From the NCBI GenBank assembly GCA_036736205.1, contig DAINMX010000011.1, forward strand, positions 1 to 55,201: 55,201 nt of DNA, read 5' to 3'. Origin of the DNA: XYA12-FULL-58-9 sp001798605 (GTDB lineage: Bacteria > Myxococcota > XYA12-FULL-58-9). This document shows, piece by piece, positions 25,629 through 36,100 of the stretch; the first letter of the stretch is position 1; every line of letters starts with the position of its first letter. The notes beneath the pieces were generated by a model. The model ran no database searches, was not told the origin of the DNA, and worked only from the letters and a program-made list of their open reading frames with translations. Made by a program: the position numbers and the translations under genes.

Positions 25629-25837
25629 GGGGAGCCTACTCGCTTGCTGCGCTCCGGATAGCGCCTATGTGGTGCTAGCTTTGTTTTCCTATCTGACTTG
25701 ATGCGTCATGTCGAGACCGTTCCTCATGTCACGTTCCTCGTGGACCTTGGTGGACCTCCAGTACCATTTGGGCCACTCTCACCGCAGCTATTGTCCATTC
25801 ACTCCGTTTTTGGATAATTGAGCTTGGAGAGTTCTCC

Positions 25838-26956
25838 ATGTATGAGTTTCTACTCTTGGCAGTTGCGGCAACCAGCGCCGCACCCACACCTGAATCGACC
25901 AGCGCGAAACCGTCAGGTATCTCCAAGGCCGCTGAGTGCGATGCGGTGCGCATGGCGGCTTGGCCGTTGCGTGTGGTGGTGGCGGGAAGTCCACCTTTCG
26001 TTGTCGGCGACAAAGACGCGCCGATCCCCGCGGGCTTGGCGGTGGAGTTGTGGGCCGCCGTCGCCAAAGAGATGTGTCGCAAGTTCGAGGTTAAGCGATC
26101 AGGGAATGTCGAGCAGGCACTGGAAGCCGTGATTGCCAGTCGCGCGGACGTGGCCATTGGTCCAATCAGCATCACTGCGGCGCGAAGTGAGAAGGTAGCC
26201 TTCAGCCAACCGTATTTCGATTCCAACCTAGCGATTCTCGCCCCCGCGTCGAGGAGTATGCTCGATCGCATTCGACCGTTCTTAACCCACGTCATTGTGA
26301 CTGGAGCTTTGGTCCTGCTTGGGGTGTTGCTCCTGGTGGGGGGATTGTTGTGGATTGCAGAACGGCGTGACAACCCCAAACACTTCCCCCAGAGCCCCCT
26401 CAAAGGAGTTGGCAATGGCGTGTGGCTTGCGGTGTCGACGATGTCGACCGTGGGTTACGGCGATCGGGTGCCGAGGTCGGTCCCTGGACGGTTCATCGCC
26501 GGCATCTGGATGCTGGTCTCGATTGTGTCCGCTTCGGCACTGACAGCGTCATTGTCGACGGCCTTCACTCTCTCCCAGCTCGACTCGCCGGCGATCGCCA
26601 GCGCCAAGGAGTTGAAAGGGCGCAAGGTCGGCGCGGCGGATGGAACCACCTCGTCGCGGTTTGTTCGGCAGCATGGTGGTACGTTGGTTGCTGCCCGTGA
26701 CCTGCCGTCTGCGGTGGCCGACTTGCAAGCGGGGCGTACTGAGGCCGTGGTGTTTGATCGTCCGGCGCTGCGATATCTACTCCGACAAAATTCCGGTTGG
26801 GATCTGGAGATCGCGGCAGCCTCCTATGAGCCCCAGGGTTACGGTTTTGCTGTGGCGTTGGGCTCGCCGTTGCTGCACTCAATGAACGTGGCACTGCTCA
26901 CATTGCACGAGTCAGGCGAGCTCGACGATATTGTCTCCCGCTGGCTCGGTGACTGA
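25838..26956 (+). CDS. GluR0-like ligand-gated potassium channel
   Basis: 372 residues from ATG 25838 with GGAGAG upstream. A periplasmic solute-binding fold is split in two: S1 (VVVAGSPPFVV, then SRADVAIGPISITAARSEKV at about 103-120) and S2 (LKGRKVGAADGTTSS, then VAALGSPLLHS-like tail). Between them lie TM1 (about 151-173), a pore loop and TM2 (about 218-242), the arrangement of prokaryotic glutamate receptors. The pore loop carries the potassium selectivity filter TVGYGD at 204-209. The N-terminal hydrophobic stretch MYEFLLLAVAATSAA is a signal peptide. A ligand, probably an amino acid, should open the channel. It is next to a GbsR-type regulator, suggesting a link to osmotic control. Confidence 0.88.
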   Translation: MYEFLLLAVAATSAAPTPESTSAKPSGISKAAECDAVRMAAWPLRVVVAGSPPFVVGDKDAPIPAGLAVELWAAVAKEMCRKFEVKRSGNVEQALEAVIASRADVAIGPISITAARSEKVAFSQPYFDSNLAILAPASRSMLDRIRPFLTHVIVTGALVLLGVLLLVGGLLWIAERRDNPKHFPQSPLKGVGNGVWLAVSTMSTVGYGDRVPRSVPGRFIAGIWMLVSIVSASALTASLSTAFTLSQLDSPAIASAKELKGRKVGAADGTTSSRFVRQHGGTLVAARDLPSAVADLQAGRTEAVVFDRPALRYLLRQNSGWDLEIAAASYEPQGYGFAVALGSPLLHSMNVALLTLHESGELDDIVSRWLGD

Positions 26957-26981
26957 GGCTGTTGTCGTTGTTGAGTGCGCT

Positions 26982-27536
26982 CTAGCGCCGCAGGGACCCA
27001 AGCAAGATATCAGCTAGGCGGCTCGCGTCGAGGTGGCGCGAGCGGATGAACGCTTGCAAGGTGAGGGTGGCGGCGTCGGCCAAACGTCGCATGCTGCGGA
27101 TGTGCTGCACGATTTTTTTGCGGTCGTTCTTGGTCAGACTTGCGTCGTCAATCACCTGCTCTTCCGCCTTGCGTAACTCGTCCCGGACTTGGGCAAACAG
27201 CTCGGTCTCCCGTTGCCGCAAAACGGTCTCCAGCATGGACCACAGGTTGCGTTCGGCGGCGAAGGCGATCCCGGAGCGATTGTCGGCCGGCACTCGGCGC
27301 AGTACTGCCCAACCTTCGAGCTCGCGCAACACGATGCTCATCGCCCCTTTGCTGAGTCCCAGTCGCCTACCGAGAGTGGGTGCGTCCATGGGCGCATCGT
27401 GCAGGTAGAGCAACGCCCAGACCCGTCCGTGGTTGCGCTTGAAACCCCAGTACTCGATGACGCGGCCGACGGCTTCAAGGACGGTGCTTTCCCACTTAGG
27501 GGAAGCCGGGGGCGTTATGGATGACGGGCGCGCCAT
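26982..27536 (-). CDS. GbsR/MarR-family transcriptional regulator
   Basis: 184 residues. It opens with VGRVIEYWGFKRNHGRVWAL, typical of GbsR-type repressors, then a winged helix-turn-helix (TLGRRLGLSKGAMSIVLREL, then WAVLRRVP) and a C-terminal helical dimerisation region. GbsR proteins sense choline and control glycine betaine synthesis in Bacillus, but many homologues control other genes. No choline gene is present here. It converges on the K+ channel gene and starts about 75 bases from the subtilase stop. The start is the first ATG of the frame; no RBS is seen. Confidence 0.85.
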   Translation of the reverse strand: MARPSSITPPASPKWESTVLEAVGRVIEYWGFKRNHGRVWALLYLHDAPMDAPTLGRRLGLSKGAMSIVLRELEGWAVLRRVPADNRSGIAFAAERNLWSMLETVLRQRETELFAQVRDELRKAEEQVIDDASLTKNDRKKIVQHIRSMRRLADAATLTLQAFIRSRHLDASRLADILLGSLRR

Positions 27537-27611
27537 GAGGGGAGGGGCGTATCATCGTTTGAACGGAGTTTCCACCGATTGGGTCGAACTGTCGAACTCA
27601 TCAAGGTCAAT

Positions 27612-29696
27612 CTATGGCGCACGACGTCGCCATCGTCTCTTCATGGTGACGAGGCACAAGAACAAGCCCGAGGGCATTGCGTTGCAAACGGCCGACGTCG
27701 TTTGGCAGCCTTCTGGTTCGCCAAGCAATCTTTGCTCGCGGGCTTCGCAGAGAGAGTGTTCATCAATCTTACCGTCGCAGTCATTGTCGAGGCCGTCGCA
27801 ACGAGTCTCGAGGGCTTGCCAGTGTTCGTGACGTTCGCACTGCCAATCGCCATCGATGCAATGGGCCGCGTAGTCGCGGCAGACGCCTCGGGTACCGCAA
27901 TCTCGCCTTGCGATCCCTGCTTCGAGGGTATTGGCGTCGATATCGTCGATGACGCCATTGCAGTCGTTGTCGATGGCATCGCAGCGCTCCGGTTGGCCAC
28001 AACGCAGCAAATCAAAACAGTCTAGGGCAGCGGGTGATGGAGTGAGTCCGCATACTTCGCCGTCACAGGAGAAACCCGGGGCGCAATCGCCATCGGTGCA
28101 TTCTTCGAAGCACCATGTTCCGGCAAATGCCGAGGTCGAGCGGCACTTGCTGCCCACGGCACATTGCGTCGAGCTCGCGCAGGGGGCGCACACCGGGCGG
28201 TCGCGTTCATCGCAAACGAAATACTCGTCGGCGAATCCGTCGCAGTTGTTGTCGCGGCCATCGCAGATTTCGGTGTCGTGATCCGGGACGCATGGAGTGC
28301 ATTGTGCGTTGTCTTCTGCGTCAATCAGCCCGTCATGATTGTCGTCGGCATCATTGCCGCAGACTTCAAGCCACAGTGTGTGTGCATCGGTGTAGAGGTC
28401 GGCGGCGGCCAGGGCCCCGGCTGCATCGACGCGGCCATGGCCATAGAGTTGGCTCTTGCCGCCGACGTACTGGCCCCGCTGTGGATCAATGGGGTGGGCA
28501 CCTATGTACAGGGCTTCGGTGACTTGCGCTGCGGTGAGCTCGGGACGGTGGGCAATCACCAAGGCGGCGACACCGCTCACAAACGCGGCGGCGGCGCTGG
28601 TGCCACCGTAGCCATCAAAATAGTCCCCCGAGTCCAAGCCATCACTGCCCGCGAGATCGGTTGTCAGAATCCCCGGCAAAGGTGACAGGTCGCTCGACGG
28701 TGCCACCAGGCAGAGCGGCGGACCAAAATCAGAGTAGTAGGCGCGCACGCCGCCCGCGTTGATGCTGCCAACGGCGATCACCCGCGGGTCGGAGGCGAAG
28801 CCGTCATAGATCATCGGTTCATTGCCGTTGCCTGCGGACCATACCACCACGGTGCCAAGGCCATCACGACCTTGGGTTGCAGCATAGTGGAGGGCATCGG
28901 CGAGGGCTCGTGGAATGGGGTATGTGGCAACGGGATGCAAGGGGTCAAAGCGGTTGCCGTCAGGTGGCCCCCAGGAGTTGTTGATGACAGCGGCACCGTG
29001 ATCCACAGCCCACTGGATCGCCGCCGCAGCGCTGCTGCCTGTGGTGTAGAGGTCGCTGGGACCGCCGTTTGCGATCAGGCGAATCGCAGAGATTTCGCAG
29101 GTTGGGCAGACACCGGTGATGCCAATGCCGTTGAATCCACGGGCGGCGATGACGCCAGCGGTTTGGGTGCCGTGGGTGTCGTGGCTCGTGGCCGTTGGGT
29201 CGTCATCGTCACTGTAGATGTCTTTACCGGCAACAATGTTGCCGATGAGATCCGTGTGCGTTGTGTCGATACCATCATCGACTACGGCGACACGGACGGG
29301 GTTACCGGCAGATGTCTGTCCAGTGGTTTGGTCCCAGGCCGCCTCGACGTTGATCGGTGCTGCCGGTTCGGCGAGCTCCGTGATGTGCAAGGCCCACTGC
29401 TCCGGATAGCGCGGGTCGTCGGGCACCAGGCGTAGGACGACGGGGAATGGTTTGTCCTCCTCCACCCACCGTATGCCGGGACGCTTGGTGAGGTGCCGCA
29501 AGGCCGTGTCGACATCCGTCACGTCTAAGACGACGGCAAATGGGAAACGGGTAACCTCTACGGCACCGAGGTCCCTAAGCAGCGCCTCGACCAGTGGTGC
29601 ACCACCGATGTGTCCTAGGTCAGGGTGATCGATGCCAACCACCAGTCGGGTGGGTGACGACGAGATCAACAGCGGTAGGAGCATCGCGGGGATCAC
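27612..29696 (-). CDS. Subtilase (S8) with C-terminal MopE-type Cys/Asp repeats
   Basis: 694 residues from GTG 29696, overlapping the rhomboid stop by 4 bases. Residues 1-15 are a short hydrophobic signal. After a propeptide-like region, the catalytic triad appears as Asp140 in VAVVDDGID, His175 in SHDTHGTQTA and Ser367 in YGGTSAAAAF, with oxyanion Asn290 in SAGNGN. From about residue 450 the chain is Cys-rich and carries three copies of the C(D/N)G-x-DN-C(D/N)G-x-x-D-E type repeat (CDGRDNNCDG, CDAIDNDCNG, CDGLDNDCDG), probably calcium- or copper-binding. A secreted or surface protease is the likely role. Coupling with a rhomboid protease in one operon is notable. Confidence 0.9.
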   Translation of the reverse strand: MIPAMLLPLLISSSPTRLVVGIDHPDLGHIGGAPLVEALLRDLGAVEVTRFPFAVVLDVTDVDTALRHLTKRPGIRWVEEDKPFPVVLRLVPDDPRYPEQWALHITELAEPAAPINVEAAWDQTTGQTSAGNPVRVAVVDDGIDTTHTDLIGNIVAGKDIYSDDDDPTATSHDTHGTQTAGVIAARGFNGIGITGVCPTCEISAIRLIANGGPSDLYTTGSSAAAAIQWAVDHGAAVINNSWGPPDGNRFDPLHPVATYPIPRALADALHYAATQGRDGLGTVVVWSAGNGNEPMIYDGFASDPRVIAVGSINAGGVRAYYSDFGPPLCLVAPSSDLSPLPGILTTDLAGSDGLDSGDYFDGYGGTSAAAAFVSGVAALVIAHRPELTAAQVTEALYIGAHPIDPQRGQYVGGKSQLYGHGRVDAAGALAAADLYTDAHTLWLEVCGNDADDNHDGLIDAEDNAQCTPCVPDHDTEICDGRDNNCDGFADEYFVCDERDRPVCAPCASSTQCAVGSKCRSTSAFAGTWCFEECTDGDCAPGFSCDGEVCGLTPSPAALDCFDLLRCGQPERCDAIDNDCNGVIDDIDANTLEAGIARRDCGTRGVCRDYAAHCIDGDWQCERHEHWQALETRCDGLDNDCDGKIDEHSLCEAREQRLLGEPEGCQTTSAVCNAMPSGLFLCLVTMKRRWRRRAP

Positions 29697-31327
29697 GGGT
29701 TCGCCTCCCCGCTGGTAGCGCCATCGTGGTTCGGCGCATCCTCGGGTGCAACCTCACCATCGTCAGGTTTTTTTCCCGCCGCGTTGGTGAGTTTCCCGGC
29801 CTCGAGCCAGAGTCGATCTCTGACAGTGGGAAGGTCGAGGTTCGTGGGCCAACGCAATTCGGCGGCGCGCAGGGTTGCGAGACCCATCTCGAGGTCTCCG
29901 GCATGGGCATGGGCCACAGCCAGCTGCGCGTGTCGAAACGGCGTGTCTTCGCTATGGGCTCGCTCCACGGCGACGGCGAGCTCATCGGGTTCACTGATCT
30001 CCATTTTGCCGATGATATTCGCGAAAGCCTCCTCATAGTATGGACTCAACCAGCGGGGCACCGTGAAGCTGACAACATAATGATAATAGCCACGGGCGAT
30101 GACCACGTAGGTTGCCTGGCTCACCAGGTCTTCGGTGAGAAGCTCTGCGACAACGACGGCGGCCCGGCACCCACCGATCTCCGACGCCACAGGCTCGCCG
30201 ATCTTGAGCCCTTGGATGTCGGAGGTTTCGAGGTAAGCGGCCAGATCTCGGGAAACGAAGTCTCGTCCTAGGGATTCCTCTGGCACCGGCAGCTGCTCCA
30301 AGCGTGAGCGAATGCCGACCATGACCCCAGCGCCATTGCCGCAGGCGTAGGTCTCGGTGCGAGCGTCGCGTTGGGTGTTGAGCTCTTGCCATTTTGCCGG
30401 CAAGGGCACCGAGAGACCGCCGCGGGGGTAGTAACGGTTGAAAGTTAACGTGCCCACACCTTGCGGGAGGAGACTTGCTGCCGCAATAGCGAGGGCGCAG
30501 GCACTAAGACCCAAGAGCTTCGCGGGCAGCAATCGATCCTTGGGGACAAGCAGACGCGCGGGAAGAAATGATGCGGTGACACTGCCGGCGAGCAGGCCGC
30601 CCAGGTGCCCCCAATTGTCGATGCCATCGATGGCAAAGCCGATGTAGAGCGCGAAAAGGGAATAGGGGATGACAGAGCCGATGAAGTAGCGCCGGTATCG
30701 ATCGGGGAGGATCTTCCGGTGGCGCATTCCGAACACCGCTGCTGCTCCCCAAACGCCAAACACCAGTCCGCTTGCACCACAACTCACAAGGGGATTGGCG
30801 GCGGCCGACAGCAGGGTGGTGCCCAGCAGGGATGCTGCCACAATCAGGGTGTAGTCCTGGCGCCGGAAGACGGCCTCGGTGGGGCCTCCAAGATTGAAGA
30901 GGAAGATGGCGTTTGCGGCGAGATGCCAGCCCGACACGTGCAGGAAGTTTGCAGTGAGCAAGCGCCACCATTGGCCGAGCTCGAACATCAACACTGAGCT
31001 CTTGGCGCCATGTTGCACGAGCTCGTCCTTGCCGCCTGGTGCCCCACCTTGCCAGACAAAGTAGGTGAGACAAAGGACGCCGATGAGCAGAAGCGTCATC
31101 CATGGCATGCGAGCCAAGTGGAAATATCGGCGAAAGGTGATGAGCCCGGAGGCGTAGAGGCCGCGATAGAGCTCGAGATCTCGTGCCGCGACAAACTTCT
31201 CGCCGGTGACCGCGGGAAAGCAAACCTGGTGCTGGGGGGCCACCTCGCCGTTTTTTGCGCGGCGTTCAAATTCCAGCAAGTCGAGCTCTTCGGCGGGCTC
31301 GTCGGGGTTTCGACGTACCAATATCAT
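29693..31327 (-). CDS. Rhomboid-family intramembrane serine protease with C-terminal extension
   Basis: 544 residues. After a cytoplasmic stretch of about 70 residues (the tryptophan-free segment MILVRRNPDEPAEELDL), six or more helices follow. The catalytic Ser186 is in CGASGLVFG, the catalytic His241 in NWGHLGG, and HLAANAIFLFNLG carries the supporting His135 and Asn139. Residues about 290-544 form an unrelated hydrophilic domain, possibly in the periplasm, with a TPR-like helical end (AQLAVAHAHAGDLEMGLATL). Rhomboids cleave membrane-spanning substrates within the bilayer. The stop overlaps the subtilase start (GTGA), so they are translated together. It is read divergently from the zinc protease operon. 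Confidence 0.9.
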   Translation of the reverse strand: MILVRRNPDEPAEELDLLEFERRAKNGEVAPQHQVCFPAVTGEKFVAARDLELYRGLYASGLITFRRYFHLARMPWMTLLLIGVLCLTYFVWQGGAPGGKDELVQHGAKSSVLMFELGQWWRLLTANFLHVSGWHLAANAIFLFNLGGPTEAVFRRQDYTLIVAASLLGTTLLSAAANPLVSCGASGLVFGVWGAAAVFGMRHRKILPDRYRRYFIGSVIPYSLFALYIGFAIDGIDNWGHLGGLLAGSVTASFLPARLLVPKDRLLPAKLLGLSACALAIAAASLLPQGVGTLTFNRYYPRGGLSVPLPAKWQELNTQRDARTETYACGNGAGVMVGIRSRLEQLPVPEESLGRDFVSRDLAAYLETSDIQGLKIGEPVASEIGGCRAAVVVAELLTEDLVSQATYVVIARGYYHYVVSFTVPRWLSPYYEEAFANIIGKMEISEPDELAVAVERAHSEDTPFRHAQLAVAHAHAGDLEMGLATLRAAELRWPTNLDLPTVRDRLWLEAGKLTNAAGKKPDDGEVAPEDAPNHDGATSGEANP

Positions 31328-31778
31328 GGTGAACCATCAAGCTGTTTTGTCCGAACGATTGGCCCCACCAGGAACTCGCGAGTCTGTGATGACAGTGTCA
31401 TGGTGACCAAGCAGCTCCTCATGCCTGCAGTTTTGCACAACCATAATAGTGTGCAAGTCCACCTGCGTGAGGCCGACCCGTCCGAAGGGGTTGTCACAAC
31501 AGGATCGTGCTGGCCCGGTAGGCGGATGTGCCGCGGATCACCAACCGACAAACAGAGAAAAGGCATTGACAGCAGAAATTGCGAGGTGTTACACCCACGG
31601 TGCCCAGTTCTGTTTGCGCGCGACATCGGTTGTTGGAGGACATACTAAAGCCAACGGTTTGATAGTTGGCGATGGTTGGAGAGTTCGCGCGTATGAGATT
31701 CCTACCACGAGCAGTAACAAGCAAGTTATGTCGCTGTGTGCCATGGCGCAGGCGGCAACAGCAGCATTGGAGGAGCAC
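31328..31778. promoter_or_regulatory. Divergent control region with two perfect inverted repeats
   Basis: About 450 bases between the rhomboid start and the barrel protein start, with no convincing gene (open frames exist but have no RBS). It holds ATGACA-G-TGTCAT (31389-31401), a 13-base perfect palindrome, and TTGCACA-N10-TGTGCAA (31433-31456), with 7-base arms. Both lie 62 to 130 bases from the rhomboid start. They are likely binding sites for a dimeric regulator that acts on one or both operons. The protein that binds them is unknown. Confidence 0.55.
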
Positions 31779-33089
31779 GTGAGAAAACGAGGGGTCGTCA
31801 CAGCGGCACTTCTCTTCATTACCGGCAGTATGGCCTGGGCCCAAGAGGCACCTGTTGATGAAGAGGTGAGTACAACTACTGGGGAGGTCGACCTTGCGCC
31901 CGTGGCAGGGGAGCCGACGGAGGAGCCGGCCGCAGAGGAACCGGCAGCCGTCGCGCCGGCCGAGGAGACGGAAGACCTCGAGGCCGACATGGAGGTTGCG
32001 AAGGAGAAGATCGACGCCGCGGGTTATGAGGAGATCGAAGCCATGCCGGTGTCGGAAGGCTCTGCCACCGAAATGCAAACAGAAGTGAATGACGTTCCCG
32101 CCAGCGTACGCCTCTCCGAAGGTGACACGAGCAAGGCGTGGGGCATGCTGGTGGTGATGAACCACTCCATGGGTACGGGCACCTTCCTCGCCGACTCCAC
32201 CCAGCGCAGCACTTACGCCTATGTGGGGCAGAGCTGGGACCTTCGCCCGTCGTACATGTTTGATTTTATGGGGCACAACCTCAAGGCCATGGCCCGATTG
32301 GGCTTTGAGCTCGAGCTCACCGAGCCCAACGCCAATCCCGCTCGCCGTTTCAATCCTGCCGACGCGAGCCTCTATTTGATGGATAACAACATCTTCACCG
32401 AGCCAGTCAGCGGCGTCCGCTTCACCGGTGGTGTGCGCTACTTTTTCCCCACCTCGTACCAGAGCATCAACGTCAGCGAGCGTTGGGGCGCCTTGAGCCT
32501 CTTTGGTTCCGCCAACCGCTCCTTTGGGCCTCTTTATCTGGTCTACAGCTTTGGCTTCACTAAGAACTTCAACGCGACCAAAGGCGCACAGGTATTCAAG
32601 CCAATGGGTGCGCGCATTCGGCGAGACAACCCCAATGACGATCTGCCATCTCCAGCCGATTCTGCCGGGGACTACGCCGTTGGCTTCAATTCGAGCTTTT
32701 TGTTCAGCAATAGCCTCGCGGCCACCTACAACTTCACCGACGAGCTCAGCCTCAGTTACTCTGTCGCGTTGAGAAATTCATTCAAGTACACCCAGAACAA
32801 CGTCAACGTCGTTGATGAGCACACGAGCCCCAATGCTGACAATGACACCGGCCGCTCCGACACGCTGTTATCAACCCTCGATGTCACCTACGTGCTCGAT
32901 GGTGTGATCAAGCCCTTGGTCGACTTGCCCTTCAGCCTCATGGCCTCGGTGGGTCTCAGTGCCGAGCATCCGGCACAGACAGCAAGCAACGATGGCATCA
33001 TGTGGCCGTTCTTCTACCAGGCAATGGCGGAAAATCGCGCGGCCAACAACTACGCCACCTTCTATGTCGATTTGATGGGGGTCTATTGA
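31779..33089 (+). CDS. Outer-membrane beta-barrel protein with acidic Pro/Glu-rich N-terminus
   Basis: 436 residues from GTG 31779, with GGAGGA directly upstream; the longer open frame upstream has no RBS. Signal peptide MRKRGVVTAALLFITGSMAW, cut after AWA. Residues about 25-90 are low-complexity and rich in Glu, Pro and Ala. The rest consists of alternating hydrophobic and polar strands (AYVGQSWDLRPSYMF, LYLVYSFGFTKNF, LSYSVALRNSF) and ends in a Tyr, typical of outer-membrane barrels. No specific porin family is recognised. It begins the operon of zinc proteases, 59 bases upstream of the first one, so it may help to display or export them. Confidence 0.7.
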   Translation: MRKRGVVTAALLFITGSMAWAQEAPVDEEVSTTTGEVDLAPVAGEPTEEPAAEEPAAVAPAEETEDLEADMEVAKEKIDAAGYEEIEAMPVSEGSATEMQTEVNDVPASVRLSEGDTSKAWGMLVVMNHSMGTGTFLADSTQRSTYAYVGQSWDLRPSYMFDFMGHNLKAMARLGFELELTEPNANPARRFNPADASLYLMDNNIFTEPVSGVRFTGGVRYFFPTSYQSINVSERWGALSLFGSANRSFGPLYLVYSFGFTKNFNATKGAQVFKPMGARIRRDNPNDDLPSPADSAGDYAVGFNSSFLFSNSLAATYNFTDELSLSYSVALRNSFKYTQNNVNVVDEHTSPNADNDTGRSDTLLSTLDVTYVLDGVIKPLVDLPFSLMASVGLSAEHPAQTASNDGIMWPFFYQAMAENRAANNYATFYVDLMGVY

Positions 33090-33148
33090 TGATGGCCCCT
33101 TCGAAACAGTTTCCCATGGACACAATTGTGATTTCCCGGAGGACCAAT

Positions 33149-36100
33149 ATGCGAAATGCGTGGACCAGGCTCGTGCAGACGGCGGTGGCCGGATTGCTGG
33201 TGGTGGGCTTTGGCTGTGCGGGGGACGTCGACGAGGTCGATCGCGTTCAGCCCGCCTATATTACCAAGGCCGATCTGTTGGATAGCAGCTGGTATTACCG
33301 GCGCACCGTGGTCGACTCAGCCGAAACCATGGGGCCCACGACAACTATTGGTACGGGCGACCTCTTCACCATCGAGCGCATCCGTTGGGACATTCAGGAA
33401 GAGCTGCTCATCGCCTATCGCGATTACGAGTACATCATCGGGGGTGAGGATGGGCAACTGCCGGGCAGCGATTATTACGGCACGCCCATGGCAGCATTTC
33501 CGATCACCAGCCACTTCGACATCATTTACCAGTACAACCCCGAGACAGGTGAGAAGACCAATGTTCGGGTGGAAGACCAAAGTGACCGCCAGTGGTTCGA
33601 ACGCGACTACATGCGTGTCGATTGGTCAACCAACAAGAACCCCGCCCTCGACTTCTTGATTCCCGTGGAGACCTCGGCGCAGGACTTCTATGTTCACGAG
33701 GACGACGTGACCAATCCCTATCGTGCTCGCATCGAGCCGGCCGATGGATTTATGGACTTTGTGGTCACCCATCAAATCACTCCCGATTGGTACACCTGCG
33801 GCTACGAGCTTGACCTTGGCTACACCTGGTGTGGTCCCGGTGAGGTCCGCGTCCGCCACGCATTCATGAAGGTGGACCAAGAGGCCGAAGACGGTTATCA
33901 ACCCTTGTATTACCCCGACAGCGTCATCAAGCACGATGCTCAGGGCAACGAGATCTTCGACCCCGAAACCCTTGAGGTCATGCGCGAGCCCGTGTTCGAG
34001 CGCTTTGGTTACTATCGCCTCGAGCGCCTCACCTACGATCGGGAACGGGAGCTAACCGAGAGTGGACGGCTCTACCGCATTCTGCGTTTCGATATCTGGG
34101 AGCGTTCGGTCAACGAAATGGGCCAAGAGGTTGCCTACTCCGCGCGCACGGTCAAACCGATCATCTATTACTTGAACTGGGATTTCCCCGCCGACCTGTT
34201 GGACGTTGGCTATCGCGTGGGTGAGGGTTGGAACGATGTCTTTCGCGACACCGTCGCCTCTTTGCAGGGCAAACCCAAGAGCCAAGTTCCCGACGTCTTC
34301 ATCGTCAAGCAGAACAGTTGCAACCTGACCAACCTGAGCCGTTATCTGGGAGCACACGATGACGTCAGCGACTCGGTCAACGCCGCCATGGGCGGTACCA
34401 GGACAACACGTGCCAAGATCGATCCTGCCAAGCTCGACAACTGGTGTGCCGCGACGGAGTACTTCAGCAAGGATCTCGACGATAGATTCACCTGGGAGCA
34501 GGAGGGTGATCCCCGTTACAACATGCTCAACTGGATCAGCGAGATCACCCCGTCGGGTTTTGCTGGATATGGGCCGATGCTCGCCGATCCCATGAGTGGA
34601 CGTATCGTTACCGCCACCGCCAACGTCATGGGTTGGACCATCGAGAATGCTGCAACCCGCGCTCTCGAGTATGTCGACTACATCAACGACGAGCTCAGCC
34701 TCGAAGATTTGATGCTCGGATCGAATCTGCCGCGCTTGTACACCACTGAAGAGTTCGATACCCACCATACCAGCAGTCTCGAGAGTGCCCATCTGCGGGC
34801 GAAACACAGCGTCAGCCCCGAGCATCTCGAAAGTCTCAAGAGCCGGTTTAGCGAGCTGGAGGCGGGTGATTCCGGCCCAATGGTAGAGCTCGAGAACCGC
34901 GACCACTTTGCCGACCGACTCTCGCGGGTAATCGGCACGCCCTTGGAGCAGCAATACTCCATCACACCTGAAGATCTCATGATCGCCAGCGGCGCCCAGT
35001 GGCAGCCAGGCATGCCGGTCAGTGACGAGCTGATGCAGAACGCGTCCCGTTTCCAGCGCATCCTCGACGGCGTCAAGCAGATGGACAAACGTGACAAGTA
35101 TCTACAAGAGCGGACGATGTGCCCGTTGGCGGAACTCGACGACGCCCTGGTGGGTCTCGCCAAAGAGCTCAAGTGTCTCGGCTCCTGCGCCGATGAATGT
35201 TTTGATGGTGGGGCGGCACCCGCGAGCTGTGTCGAGCTTTCCGCTGATGATCGCCGCCACGCTCGTCGCCAAGCGATTCGCGCCTACTATTTCGAGGCCG
35301 TTGCTCTGCACGAGGTGGGTCACAACGTCGGCCTGCGCCACAACTTCGAAGGCTCATATGACGCACTCAATTACAATCGTGAGTATTGGGAGCTCGAGAC
35401 CTCCGGCCTCAGTGACCAGGAGAAGCTCGATGCACGTCAGACCGAGTACCAGTACAGCTCGATCATGGACTACCACGGCAAGATCAACGGCGACTTTCGG
35501 GGTCTTGGCCGCTACGACGCAGCAGCCGTGAAGTTCGGCTACGGCCAGATGGTGGAGACCTTCACCACCGCGAACGCTGGAGTCGGTAATCGCAAGGAAG
35601 CCCTCAATTGGCGCTTCTACAACGACTATACCAAGATCCCACAATACGTTGGCAGCGTGCAGCAGATGTATGCCCGTGCCGATGTGAAGTGGGACTGGAA
35701 CGTGGAGACGACGCCACCGGCGAATGAGGTGCCGTACATGTTCTGCTCCGACGAGTTTGCCCCGTACACGCCGACTTGTCGCCGCTTCGACTTTGGTGCC
35801 AATCAGCGCGAGATCGTTGCAGCCCAATACTCCAAATACAAAGACTATTTCATTTTCACCAATTTCTTGCGCAACCGTTTGAACCTCGATCCCAACCGTG
35901 TCCTCAATCGCGGCCCGTCGACCTTCAGCGAGATTCTGATGACGTACCAGTACATGTATCTCTACCAGAGCCTCGACAGGGGCTTTTTGGACACGGATCT
36001 CGGCACCGATATGGCAGCCGCCGTTGCCGATGGTTTCAACCTCATGGGTGAAGTTCTGTCGATGCCGGTGCCTGGTCTATATCGCCGCTGCGTCGATCAG

